A stretch of DNA of 14,222 bases from DATBLZ01 sp036555065 (GTDB taxonomy: Bacteria; Pseudomonadota; Gammaproteobacteria; Steroidobacterales; Rariloculaceae). The stretch spans positions 1 through 14,222 of the forward strand of contig DATBLZ010000007.1 of assembly GCA_036555065.1 (NCBI GenBank), given 5' to 3'. Made by a program: the position numbers and the translations under genes. Numbering within the stretch: the first letter of the stretch is position 1; every line of letters begins with the position of its first letter. The notes under the pieces are model-generated. The model made no database searches. It saw only the letters and a list, made by a program, of their open reading frames with translations, and had not been told where the DNA came from. Of this stretch, positions 7,521 through 14,216 are shown piece by piece.

Positions 7521-7549
7521 TTGACTCGACCGAATCCAAGGCGTAGGTT
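7521..7549 (+). promoter_or_regulatory. Possible promoter of the Uma2 gene
   Basis: TTGACT (7521-7526) matches the -35 consensus at five of six positions and is followed after 17 nt by a weak -10, TAGGTT (7544-7549). A transcript starting near 7556 would have a leader of about 24 nt before the ATG at 7580. The intergenic stretch is shared with the divergent PQQ dehydrogenase gene, for which I see no clear promoter. Confidence 0.35.
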
Positions 7550-7579
7550 GAAAAAACAGCACGCTGCCGAGGCTGCCCC

Positions 7580-8149
7580 ATGATCAGCCGCCCAAACATC
7601 CCGTTCACTTACGACGATTACAAGACTCTCACGGCGTCGACCGACGATCGCTACGAGCTCATCGATGGCGATTTGTATATGGTCCCAGCGCCCTCAGTCA
7701 CTCATCAGGTGGTGGCGAAGAACCTCGTGTTCTTGTTGGAACATCACGTGCGCGCGGCCAAGTGCGGCCGAGTGCTGGGCGCACCGCTCGACATCGTGCT
7801 CGGAGAAGGAGACGAACGCAGTGTAGTACAGCCGGATATCCTGTTCATCTCGAACGCGCGGGCAGGCATAGTCACTGACTCCGAAATCGTCGGCGCGCCG
7901 GATCTCGTCGTCGAGGTACTGTCGCCGAGCTCGTTGAAGCGCGACCGCAGCTTGAAGATGTCGCTCTATGCGCGCAGCGGGGTTCTGGAGTACTGGATCG
8001 TCGATCCGAAGCTTCAGTCCGTTGACGTGTTCTCTCTGGGCGCGCGCGGCCCGATCGCATCCGTGGTGTACCGACTCGGCGACCGGCTCGAATCGGAGGT
8101 CGTATCCGGATTCGAGGCTCCGGTCAGCGACGTGTTCAGAGCGACGTAG
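7580..8149 (+). CDS. Uma2-family (DUF820) PD-(D/E)xK nuclease-like protein
   Basis: The 189-residue protein is a full-length Uma2 protein. The conserved positions are visible in order: YELIDGD (E26), SVTHQ (H42), QPDILFI (D86), LVVEVLSPSS (E112), and KRDRSLKMSLYARSGVLEYWIVDP with K126. These make up the restriction-endonuclease-like PD-(D/E)xK core. Uma2 genes are extremely numerous in cyanobacteria and common in mobile parts of other genomes. Their biological role is not settled. The ATG at 7580 has GAGG at 7569-7572 with a 7-nt spacer. It is divergent from the PQQ dehydrogenase and separates DUF1592 from DUF1552. A second, decayed Uma2 gene of another subtype lies at 10578-11023. Confidence 0.88.
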   Translation: MISRPNIPFTYDDYKTLTASTDDRYELIDGDLYMVPAPSVTHQVVAKNLVFLLEHHVRAAKCGRVLGAPLDIVLGEGDERSVVQPDILFISNARAGIVTDSEIVGAPDLVVEVLSPSSLKRDRSLKMSLYARSGVLEYWIVDPKLQSVDVFSLGARGPIASVVYRLGDRLESEVVSGFEAPVSDVFRAT

Positions 8150-8193
8150 CCCGGGGCAGCGCAGCGCGTCTACCCAGGCCTGCGGGTGAGTAG

Positions 8194-8199
8194 TATCCT
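8194..8199 (+). promoter_or_regulatory. TATCCT box just before the DUF1552 start, possible leaderless -10
   Basis: TATCCT lies 8 nt before the GTG start at 8208. The same hexamer lies 7 nt before the DUF1592 ATG (3035-3040). Neither start has a Shine-Dalgarno sequence. That spacing is what a -10 element for a leaderless transcript would show. No matching -35 is seen, so this is tentative. Confidence 0.3.
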
Positions 8200-8207
8200 C
8201 CTCCCCC

Positions 8208-9557
8208 GTGTATCTGACACGAAAGCACCTCTCCCGGCGCACCGTGCTCGGCGGCGTGGGCGTGGCCGTGGGGCTCCCGTTGCTCGATGCGATGATTCCG
8301 GCGGCGACGGCGCTTGCCGAAACCGCGGCCGCGCCGAAGCTACGCGCGGGGTTTTTCTACATTCCCCACGGCGCCATTATGTGGAACACGGCGCACGGGC
8401 CCGCGATGGACCACTGGACGCCGAGCGGCTCGGGCGCGGACTTCAAATTGAGCCCGATCATGGAGCCGCTCGAGCCGTTCAAGCATTACGTGGCATCGTT
8501 CTCGAATCTCGAGAACAAGGCGAGCCAAAACTCGGTGCACGCCGTGAACCCGGCCACGTGGCTCAGCGGCGCGAAGCCCGACCTCGCGGCGCCCGGCGCG
8601 AGCATGACGCCGACGATCGACCAGATCATCGCCGAGCACCTCGGGCAAGAGACGGCGCTGCCCTCGCTCGAGGTCGCCTCGGAAACCACGATTCAGGTCG
8701 CCGCCTGCTCGGCCGGCCGCGGTGGTTGCTATTACAGCTCGACGCTTTCGTTCCGGAACGCCACTTCGCCTCTGCCGATGGAGTTCAATCCGCGCAAGGT
8801 CTTCGCACAGCTCTTCGGCGAAGGCGACAATCCTGCAGAGCGCGAAGCCATTGTGACGCAGACGAAAAGCATCCTCGACCTGATCTCGGCGCGCACGGCG
8901 GAGCTGCAACGGGACCTAGGCGCGAGCGACCGAGCGGTTCTCGGCGAGTACCTCGAGACCGTGCGTGAGATCGAACGGCGCGTAGCGAAAGCGGAGCAAC
9001 GGGATCTTTCCGGAATCGACGTGCCCGAGGCGCCGATCGGCGAGCTCGATGCGTTCGACGAGCAGGTCAAGCTCATGTTCGACCTCATCGCCCTCGCCTA
9101 CCAGGCGAATCTGACGCGAGTGGCCTCGTACATCATGGTCGCTGAAGGCACGAACCGCACGTACAACCACATCGGCGTCTCCGACGCGTTTCATCCGCTC
9201 TCGCACCACGCAAACAAGCTCGAGAGCCTCCAGAAGCTCGTCAGGATCCAGACGTATCACATGGAACGTTTCGCGGACTTCCTCGCGAAGCTCGACTCGA
9301 TTCCCGACGGCGAAGGCACGTTGCTCGATCACTCGCTGCTCCTTTACGGATCGAACATGAGCAACAGCGACCGGCATAACAATTACCCTCTGCCGAACAT
9401 CTTGGTCGGCGGCGCATGCGGCGCGCTCACGGGCGGGCAGCACATCGACCTTCCCGAGCATACGACGCTTTCAAATCTGCTTCTCACCGTGCTCAACAAG
9501 GCGGGACTCGAGCGCGAGAGCTTTGCGGACAGCACGGGCGCGATCGCGGGCGTCTGA
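8208..9557 (+). CDS. Tat-exported DUF1552 protein
   Basis: The 449-residue protein begins with a twin-arginine signal, HLSRRTVLGGVGVAVGLPLL with RR at 10-11, and probable cleavage after ETAAA. It then follows the DUF1552 pattern: FFYIPHGAIMWN near the mature N-terminus, DHWTPSG, a central LSFRNATSPLPMEFNPRKVF region, and DHSLLLYGSNMSNSDRHNNY followed by LPNILVGG near the C-terminus. That last part resembles DUF1501 and the alkaline-phosphatase-like fold, suggesting a metal-dependent hydrolase relative, although the family has no proven activity. The Tat route suggests folding, perhaps with cofactor, before export. The GTG at 8208 is used because family members start a few residues before the RR motif. 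No ribosome binding site is visible. The usual DUF1592 neighbour is 2.7 kb upstream. Confidence 0.9.
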   Translation: MYLTRKHLSRRTVLGGVGVAVGLPLLDAMIPAATALAETAAAPKLRAGFFYIPHGAIMWNTAHGPAMDHWTPSGSGADFKLSPIMEPLEPFKHYVASFSNLENKASQNSVHAVNPATWLSGAKPDLAAPGASMTPTIDQIIAEHLGQETALPSLEVASETTIQVAACSAGRGGCYYSSTLSFRNATSPLPMEFNPRKVFAQLFGEGDNPAEREAIVTQTKSILDLISARTAELQRDLGASDRAVLGEYLETVREIERRVAKAEQRDLSGIDVPEAPIGELDAFDEQVKLMFDLIALAYQANLTRVASYIMVAEGTNRTYNHIGVSDAFHPLSHHANKLESLQKLVRIQTYHMERFADFLAKLDSIPDGEGTLLDHSLLLYGSNMSNSDRHNNYPLPNILVGGACGALTGGQHIDLPEHTTLSNLLLTVLNKAGLERESFADSTGAIAGV

Positions 9558-9596
9558 GCGGCGGCCGCCCACGAGGCTAGAGCGAGCACCGCGCGA

Positions 9597-10547
9597 ATGC
9601 CGGATCGGATCCACCGACTCGCAGCCAACCGCCGGTTAGTCTTGAAAGGCGCGCTCGCGGGGTTTACCGGCGCGGCGCTCGCGCCGCTCTGCCGCACGAC
9701 CTTTGGTGCCTATACCCCAGGCGTCACGCGCGTGACGGATGAGCTCGCGCTGATCAGGGGCGCGGGCGGCAACGTGCTCGTGCGCGCGACGAACCGAGGC
9801 CAAGTGCTCGTCGACAGCGGCGTCGCCGAGGCGAGCGACGCGCTACGTGCGGCACTCGCGGAGCTCCCCGGGGCCGGGCGCGTCGCGACGCTATTCAATA
9901 CGCACTGGCATTTGGATCAAGTCGGGTCGAACGCAGCGCTCGGAGGCGCGGGTGCGACGATCATCGCGCACGAAAAAACGCGCGCGCATCTCGCCACCGA
10001 CTATTACTTGCGGGACGAGGATCGCTATCAGAAAGCGTTGCCGAAGGAAGGCCAGCCCACGCAGACCTTCTACACGCGCGCCGAGACGCTCCTCGACGGC
10101 GAACGTGTCGACTACGGGTATCTGCTCGAGGCCCACACCGACGGCGACATCTACGTGTTCTTCCGCGACGCGAACGTGATCGCGGTCGGTGATACGGTGT
10201 CCCCCGAGCGCGATCCCGAGCTCGACTGGTTCGGCGGCGGCTGGCTCGGCGGGCGCGTCGATGCGCTCGCGCTGCTGCTCGAGATCACGGATCAACGAAC
10301 CCAGTTCGTCCCGAGCTACGGCCCCGTCGTCGGCCGCGCGGCCGTGCAGGCCGAGCACGACACGATGACCGTGCTCTTCGAGCACATGGTCGAGCGCGTG
10401 CGCAAAGGCGAGAGCGCCGAAGACATTCTCGCAGCAGGCGTCATGAACGACCTCGGCCGCTCATTCGACGATCCGCTCAAGTTTCTGTATGCGGCCCATA
10501 AAGGCATGTGGGCGCATCACAATACGCTTTCGCCCGACATCGTTTGA
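9597..10547 (+). CDS. Tat-exported metallo-beta-lactamase-fold protein with altered metal site
   Basis: The 316-residue protein starts with a Tat-like signal (ANRRLVLKGALAGFTGAAL) and has an MBL fold: VLVDSGVAEA, NTHWHLDQVGSN (102-113), HTDGD (180-184), VGDT (D199) and VPSYGPV. In ordinary MBL hydrolases the first motif is HxHxDH and the last is PGHG. Here the DH histidine is Q108 and the PGHG histidine is Y241. The ligands for the first zinc (H103, H105, H180) remain, while the second site has lost two histidines. It may therefore be mono-metal or bind another metal. It starts 39 nt after the DUF1552 gene and probably shares its transcript. The substrate is unknown. The ATG at 9597 lacks a clear ribosome binding site. 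Confidence 0.85.
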   Translation: MPDRIHRLAANRRLVLKGALAGFTGAALAPLCRTTFGAYTPGVTRVTDELALIRGAGGNVLVRATNRGQVLVDSGVAEASDALRAALAELPGAGRVATLFNTHWHLDQVGSNAALGGAGATIIAHEKTRAHLATDYYLRDEDRYQKALPKEGQPTQTFYTRAETLLDGERVDYGYLLEAHTDGDIYVFFRDANVIAVGDTVSPERDPELDWFGGGWLGGRVDALALLLEITDQRTQFVPSYGPVVGRAAVQAEHDTMTVLFEHMVERVRKGESAEDILAAGVMNDLGRSFDDPLKFLYAAHKGMWAHHNTLSPDIV

Positions 10548-10577
10548 CGTCGCCTGTTCGGGGAGGCCTCGTCGCGC

Positions 10578-11023
10578 TCAAAACAGGTCGTGGATATCGA
10601 TCTCGGCCTCGACGCCGGGGACACGAGCCACGCCGGTCCGCATCTCCTCCCGATCGGCCTCGATGAGGAGCAGAACGTCGGTCGCCTCCGGATGGGCACT
10701 TTTATAGGAATCGAACTTGGGCGTGAGCACAGCGATGTCGGGCTGCGGCTCCGAGACGGGATGCAACCGCACCGGTGATTGGATACGCACTTCAGCGGAA
10801 TCGCCGATCGCTCGGATCAGGCGTTTCGCGAGAACGGAAACCGCGGCAGCGTCCCGGCTCCCGATCGGCGCCATGTCGACAACCTCGCCTTCGATCAGCT
10901 CGACACGGGCGTCGGGCACGAGCAAGCTGACCTCGGCGCCTTCAAGATAACGTGGCGCCGGCCCGAAATCGACGCATCGATCGACGCCGCGCTCTTCCTG
11001 ACGGTCTCCGCTTATGTGAACAT
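10578..11023 (-). pseudogene. Decayed Uma2-family gene
   Basis: The minus strand carries recognisable Uma2 parts that do not make an intact gene. An ATG at 11023 is followed by a stop at codon 4. The frame then runs AETVRKSAASIDASISGRRH up to a frameshift, after which YLEGAEVSLLVPDARVELIEGE and DMAPIGSR continue in another frame. QSPVRL, SEPQPDIAVL and DVLLLIE follow. The sequence then jumps directly to a short C-terminal end, VPGVEAEIDIHDLF and stop. The segment that should hold the catalytic lysine and the YxxxGIPEYWIVD strand is deleted. It fills the gap between the MBL and ankyrin genes in antisense. It is of a different subtype from the intact Uma2 at 7580, so it is not a simple duplicate. 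Confidence 0.75.
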
Positions 11024-11028
11024 TGGCG

Positions 11029-12627
11029 ATGACGAGGATGCCACGGCCGAATCCAGTGACATTGAGGCAAAACACGGGAGGGCTCCTAGGCTCATCATGG
11101 CGCCTTCCGGTTCTGCTGGCCGCCGTCGGCTTGGCGGCGGGAATCGGCACGGCTGCAGCCGACGATGACCTCGCAGATCTAATCCAGGCCGGAAACCGCG
11201 CTGCGGCGCTCGAAATGATCCAGGCCGGCGCCGACGTCAATGCGGCGCAAGGCGACGGCACGACGCCGCTCCATTGGGCCGTCTACAAGGTGGACGCGGA
11301 GCTCGTCGCAGAGCTCTTGAAGCGTGGCGCTCAGGCCGACGTCATCAACAACTTCGGCTCGAGCCCGCTTGCCGAGGCCGTCAAGATCGGCGACGTCGAG
11401 CTCGTGACGATGCTGCTCGATGCCGGCGCCGATCTCGAGGCGCCCAATCAAGACGGTCAAACGGCATTGATGCTGGCCGCGCGCGCCGGCGCGGCCGACG
11501 TTGCAAAGCTCTTGGTCCGGCGCGGCGCCAACGTCAACACGCGCGAAACTTGGCGCGGACAGACGGCGCTCATGTGGGCCGCGGACGGCAGCTTTGCCGA
11601 CATCGTCGAGCTCCTCATCGCGAACGGCGCCGACGTCCACGTGCGCGCACTCGCGAACGAATGGGAGGCGCAGATCACCTCCGAGCCGCGCGGCCAGTAC
11701 CGGCCGACGGGTGGCCTCACGGCGCTGCTCTATGCCGCCCGCTCGGGATGCACGCGGTGCGTGCTGGCGATCCTCGACGCCGGGGCGAACATCGATCAGC
11801 CGAATCCCGATGGCGTGACGCCGCTCATGGTCGCGCTCGACAATTCTCGATTCGACACCGCGAAAGTGCTGCTCGAGCGCGGCGCGAATCCACACACCTG
11901 GGATTGGTGGGGACGCACGCCCTTGTACGTCGCCGTAGACATGAATTCGTATACGGCGCGACCAGGCACCGAACCGGTGGAGGCCGGAAACGCCACGGGG
12001 ATCGATCTGATCGGCCTACTGCTCGCTGCCGGCGTCAATCCGAACCCGCAGCTCAACATGCATCGCCCGAGCCGCGGCGGCAACATCGGCCGCTTCGTCG
12101 ACGACCTGCTGACGACGGGCGCGACACCGTTGCTGCGCGCGGCGAGCTCGCACGACGTCGACGCCGTGAAGCTGCTGCTCGGGCACGGCGCGCTCGTCGA
12201 TCTTCCGAACGTCATGGGCGTGACACCGCGAATGGCGGCGGCCGGCATGGGCGTCTCAGGGCGCGACCGGCGCCTCAACTTAGGCGGCGACGTCGAGACT
12301 CGCGCGATCGCCACGTTGCAAGTCTTGCTCGCTGCGGGCGCGGACGTGAACGCGCGCATCGTCGACAGCTACAGCAAGACGGGGCGCATCGCGCGCGCGA
12401 GCACGATGACGGAGCGCGAAGGCCAGACGGCGCTCTATGGCGCCGTGAAGTTCGCATGGGCACGCGTTGTCGCATATCTCATCGAGCGCGGCGCTTCGGT
12501 CAACGTCGTCGACGCGCGCGGCAAATCCCCGATCGACGTGGCGCTCGGCACAGCCGGCGGCCGCGACAATACCGTCTCCGTCGAGATCGCCGAGATGCTC
12601 GAGAAAGCGCGCGACCCGGCGGGCTGA
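11029..12627 (+). CDS. Exported ankyrin-repeat protein
   Basis: About eleven ankyrin repeats fill the chain, recognisable by TPLHWA-, TALMLAA-, TALMWAA- and TPLMVA-type helices followed by LLxxGAxVN. Longer insertions occur after repeats 4-5 (EWEAQITSEPRGQYRP) and around residues 310-360. Ankyrins bind protein partners, so this is probably a scaffold or chaperone. A hydrophobic stretch (about 26-42) ending TAAA before DDDLADLI makes it an exported protein. The Pseudomonas aeruginosa AnkB, which is periplasmic and supports catalase KatB, is a precedent. The start is uncertain: ATG 11029 gives a long n-region, while GTG 11056 or TTG 11062 give a more compact signal, and none has a good ribosome binding site. 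The decayed Uma2 gene ends just here and may have disturbed the leader. It is followed after 7 nt by the DUF6152 gene. Confidence 0.85.
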   Translation: MTRMPRPNPVTLRQNTGGLLGSSWRLPVLLAAVGLAAGIGTAAADDDLADLIQAGNRAAALEMIQAGADVNAAQGDGTTPLHWAVYKVDAELVAELLKRGAQADVINNFGSSPLAEAVKIGDVELVTMLLDAGADLEAPNQDGQTALMLAARAGAADVAKLLVRRGANVNTRETWRGQTALMWAADGSFADIVELLIANGADVHVRALANEWEAQITSEPRGQYRPTGGLTALLYAARSGCTRCVLAILDAGANIDQPNPDGVTPLMVALDNSRFDTAKVLLERGANPHTWDWWGRTPLYVAVDMNSYTARPGTEPVEAGNATGIDLIGLLLAAGVNPNPQLNMHRPSRGGNIGRFVDDLLTTGATPLLRAASSHDVDAVKLLLGHGALVDLPNVMGVTPRMAAAGMGVSGRDRRLNLGGDVETRAIATLQVLLAAGADVNARIVDSYSKTGRIARASTMTEREGQTALYGAVKFAWARVVAYLIERGASVNVVDARGKSPIDVALGTAGGRDNTVSVEIAEMLEKARDPAG

Positions 12628-12634
12628 GGCGATC

Positions 12635-13039
12635 ATGAATCGTATTGCGTATGTGCTCGCTTTCGGCATCGCGTTGAGCGGCTCGGCGGCGCACGCACAC
12701 CACTCGATCGCGAGCGCCTACGACAACAAGCGGCAGGAAACGATCGAAGGCGAAGTCGCGGAGTTTCGTTTCATCCATCCGCATCCGGTGTTGATGGTCG
12801 ACGTCGCAGTCGATGGCGCGGAGCCCGAGCGTTGGCAGCTCGAGATGGATAATCGCACGGAGCTCGCGGCGATCGGCATCACGGCTGCGACGTGGAAACC
12901 CGGCGATCGCGTCATCGCGAGGGGCAGCCTCGGCCGCGCGGAGCCGCAATGTCTGTATCTGCTTCGTCTCGATCGGCCCGCCGACGGCCTACGCTACGAG
13001 CAAGTGGGCACCCGGCCGCGGATTCACCTTGAGGAGTAG
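12635..13039 (+). CDS. DUF6152 small periplasmic protein
   Basis: The 134-residue protein has a signal peptide of 21 residues (cleavage after AHA) and a mature start HHSIASAYD, the typical DUF6152 N-terminus with its paired histidines. The core follows: IEGEVAEFRFIHPHPVLMVDV, WQLEMDNRTEL, and WKPGDRVIARG. It looks like a small OB-like beta-barrel, and the His-rich N-terminus plus HPHP could bind metal, but the family function is unknown. GAGG at 12626-12629 lies inside the end of the ankyrin gene, 5 nt before the ATG, so the two are translationally linked. It sits 4 nt before the glutathione S-transferase-like gene. Confidence 0.85.
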   Translation: MNRIAYVLAFGIALSGSAAHAHHSIASAYDNKRQETIEGEVAEFRFIHPHPVLMVDVAVDGAEPERWQLEMDNRTELAAIGITAATWKPGDRVIARGSLGRAEPQCLYLLRLDRPADGLRYEQVGTRPRIHLEE

Positions 13040-13043
13040 CACG

Positions 13044-13664
13044 ATGGCTGACGAGCTCGTCCTTTATACGAACCCGATGTCGCGCGGCCGCATTGCGCGC
13101 TGGATGCTCGAAGAGATCGGCGCGCCCTATCGCGCCGAAATACTCGACTTCGGCACGACGATGAAGGCACCCGCGTATCTTGCGATCAACCCCATGGGCA
13201 AGGTTCCCGCGATTCGGCACGGCAATACCGTCGTAACCGAAGTCGCCGCGATTTGTGCGTACCTCGCCGATGCGTTCCCCAAAGCCGGGCTCGCGCCGCC
13301 GACAGCGCAGCGCGGCGCGTATTACCGTTGGCTGTTCTTCGCGGCCGGTCCGCTCGAGGCGGCGATCACGAACCGCTCCCTCAAGTTCGAGCCGCCGGCC
13401 GAAAGGCAGGCCATGGTCGGCTACGGCAGCTTCGCGACCGTCATGGATACGCTGGAAAAGGCCGTATCGGGGCGCGCCTACATTGCCGGCGATCGATTTT
13501 CGGCCGCCGACGTTTACGTCGGCTCGCACATCAATTACGGACTGCAGTTCGGCTCGATCGAGAAGCGGCCGAGCTTCGCAGGATACTGGTCGCGGGTCAG
13601 CGACCGGGAAGCTTATCGTCGCGCCACGGCTTTGGACGACGCAGCCTTGCCGAAGAAGGCCTGA
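13044..13664 (+). CDS. Glutathione S-transferase family protein
   Basis: The 206-residue protein has the thioredoxin-like N-terminal domain (YTNPMSRGRIARWMLEEI, with S13 in the place of the catalytic Ser/Tyr; the cis-Pro motif NPMGKVP at 49-55; and the glutathione gamma-glutamyl site TE at 65-66). The all-helical C-terminal domain carries the N-capping box AGDRFSAADV from residue 148. Proteins of this type conjugate or reduce substrates with glutathione in the cytoplasm. The substrate is not readable. The ATG at 13044 has a strong GAGGAG at 13031-13036 with a 7-nt spacer. It is the last gene of the plus-strand run, and unlike its neighbours has no export signal, so it may be a passenger or detoxify a product of the module. 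Confidence 0.92.
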   Translation: MADELVLYTNPMSRGRIARWMLEEIGAPYRAEILDFGTTMKAPAYLAINPMGKVPAIRHGNTVVTEVAAICAYLADAFPKAGLAPPTAQRGAYYRWLFFAAGPLEAAITNRSLKFEPPAERQAMVGYGSFATVMDTLEKAVSGRAYIAGDRFSAADVYVGSHINYGLQFGSIEKRPSFAGYWSRVSDREAYRRATALDDAALPKKA

Positions 13665-13668
13665 GAGA

Positions 13669-13872
13669 TCACTCGTAACGTAACACTTCCGACGGGTGCA
13701 CCTTGAGCGCGCGCCACGTCGGCACGATACAAGCGACCAGCGCCGCGGCGAGCAGGAGTAGAGATACGGCGGCAAAGGTAAGCGGATCCGTCGCCTCGAT
13801 GCCGAAAAGCGTATTGGCGATGAGGAGCGTCAGGATCACCGATCCGATGATGCCGACGACGAAGACGCCCGA
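13669..13872 (-). pseudogene. C-terminal fragment of a MacB/FtsX-type ABC permease
   Basis: Sixty-seven sense codons ending at a TGA (13669-13671) encode GIIGSVILTLLIANTLFGI followed by ATDPLTF, AAVSLLLLAAALVACIVPT, and RALKVHPSEVLRYE. This is the standard end of MacB-like and acidobacterial 'ADOP' permeases: the third and fourth membrane helices around FGxxxTDPLTF, and the PTxRALKVxPxEVLRYE tail. Upstream in the same frame a stop (13873-13875) cuts it off, and the mazF gene begins 3 nt later on the other strand. The N-terminal two helices and the large periplasmic domain are missing, so it is a remnant. Such permeases are frequently controlled by PadR proteins. The PadR gene and its prefix-like partner lie at the other end of this window, but a link is speculative. 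Confidence 0.75.
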
Positions 13873-13877
13873 CTACG

Positions 13878-14216
13878 ATGCGAACGGCCGCGCCGGGACG
13901 CGGCGATATCGTCTGGCTCGAATTCGACCCGCAAGCTGGCCATGAGCAATCCGGCACGCGTCCGGCGCTCGTGTTGTCTCCAGCGGAGTACCAGCGCAGA
14001 GCCGGCTTGATGCTCTGCTGTCCAATCACGAATCAGATCAAAGGCTATCCGTTCGAAGTCGCACTCGATGCAAAGAGCGACGCAAGCGGCGTCGTGCTCG
14101 CCGACCAGGTCAAGAGCGTGGATTGGCAAGCTCGCAAAGCGCGTCGCAAAGGTCGCGTTTCGCCCGCTGTGCTGGGCGCCGTCAGCGTACGCATCAAAGC
14201 GCTGTTGCCGGACTAG
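13878..14216 (+). CDS. mazF: MazF-type endoribonuclease toxin, no adjacent antitoxin seen
   Basis: The 112-residue protein matches E. coli MazF (111 residues) almost end to end: RGDIVWLEFDPQAGHEQSGT, RPALVLSP, MLCCPITNQIKGYPFEVAL and VVLADQVKSVDW. The catalytic pair is kept, R28 (E. coli R29) and T51 (E. coli T52). MazF cleaves single-stranded mRNA at short motifs and is normally neutralised by MazE, encoded directly upstream and often overlapping. Here the upstream strand is occupied by the antisense permease fragment, and no MazE-like frame is visible before the gene. Only 6 nt remain after it. No ribosome binding site precedes the ATG at 13878. The gene is complete and should be active if expressed, so the antitoxin must lie elsewhere or expression must be silent. 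Confidence 0.9.
   Translation: MRTAAPGRGDIVWLEFDPQAGHEQSGTRPALVLSPAEYQRRAGLMLCCPITNQIKGYPFEVALDAKSDASGVVLADQVKSVDWQARKARRKGRVSPAVLGAVSVRIKALLPD

Noticed and set aside
8150..8190. GC-rich repeat-like sequence after the Uma2 gene considered as a terminator or REP element.
   Set aside because: It contains CCCGGG and GCGCAGCG but I find no clear long hairpin or second exact copy in the window. It is mentioned only as a possible insertion edge.
10779..11168. A plus-strand frame across the Uma2 remnant.
   Set aside because: It is antisense to recognisable Uma2 sequence and contains no motif of its own.
11274..12638. A 454-codon open frame on the plus strand in another frame of the ankyrin gene.
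   Set aside because: Its composition is extremely Arg-rich and without domains, while the overlapping frame is a clear ankyrin protein.
13703..13945. A plus-strand 80-codon frame before mazF considered as a possible mazE.
   Set aside because: It lacks the MazE DNA-binding start and acidic tail and is the mirror of the permease fragment.
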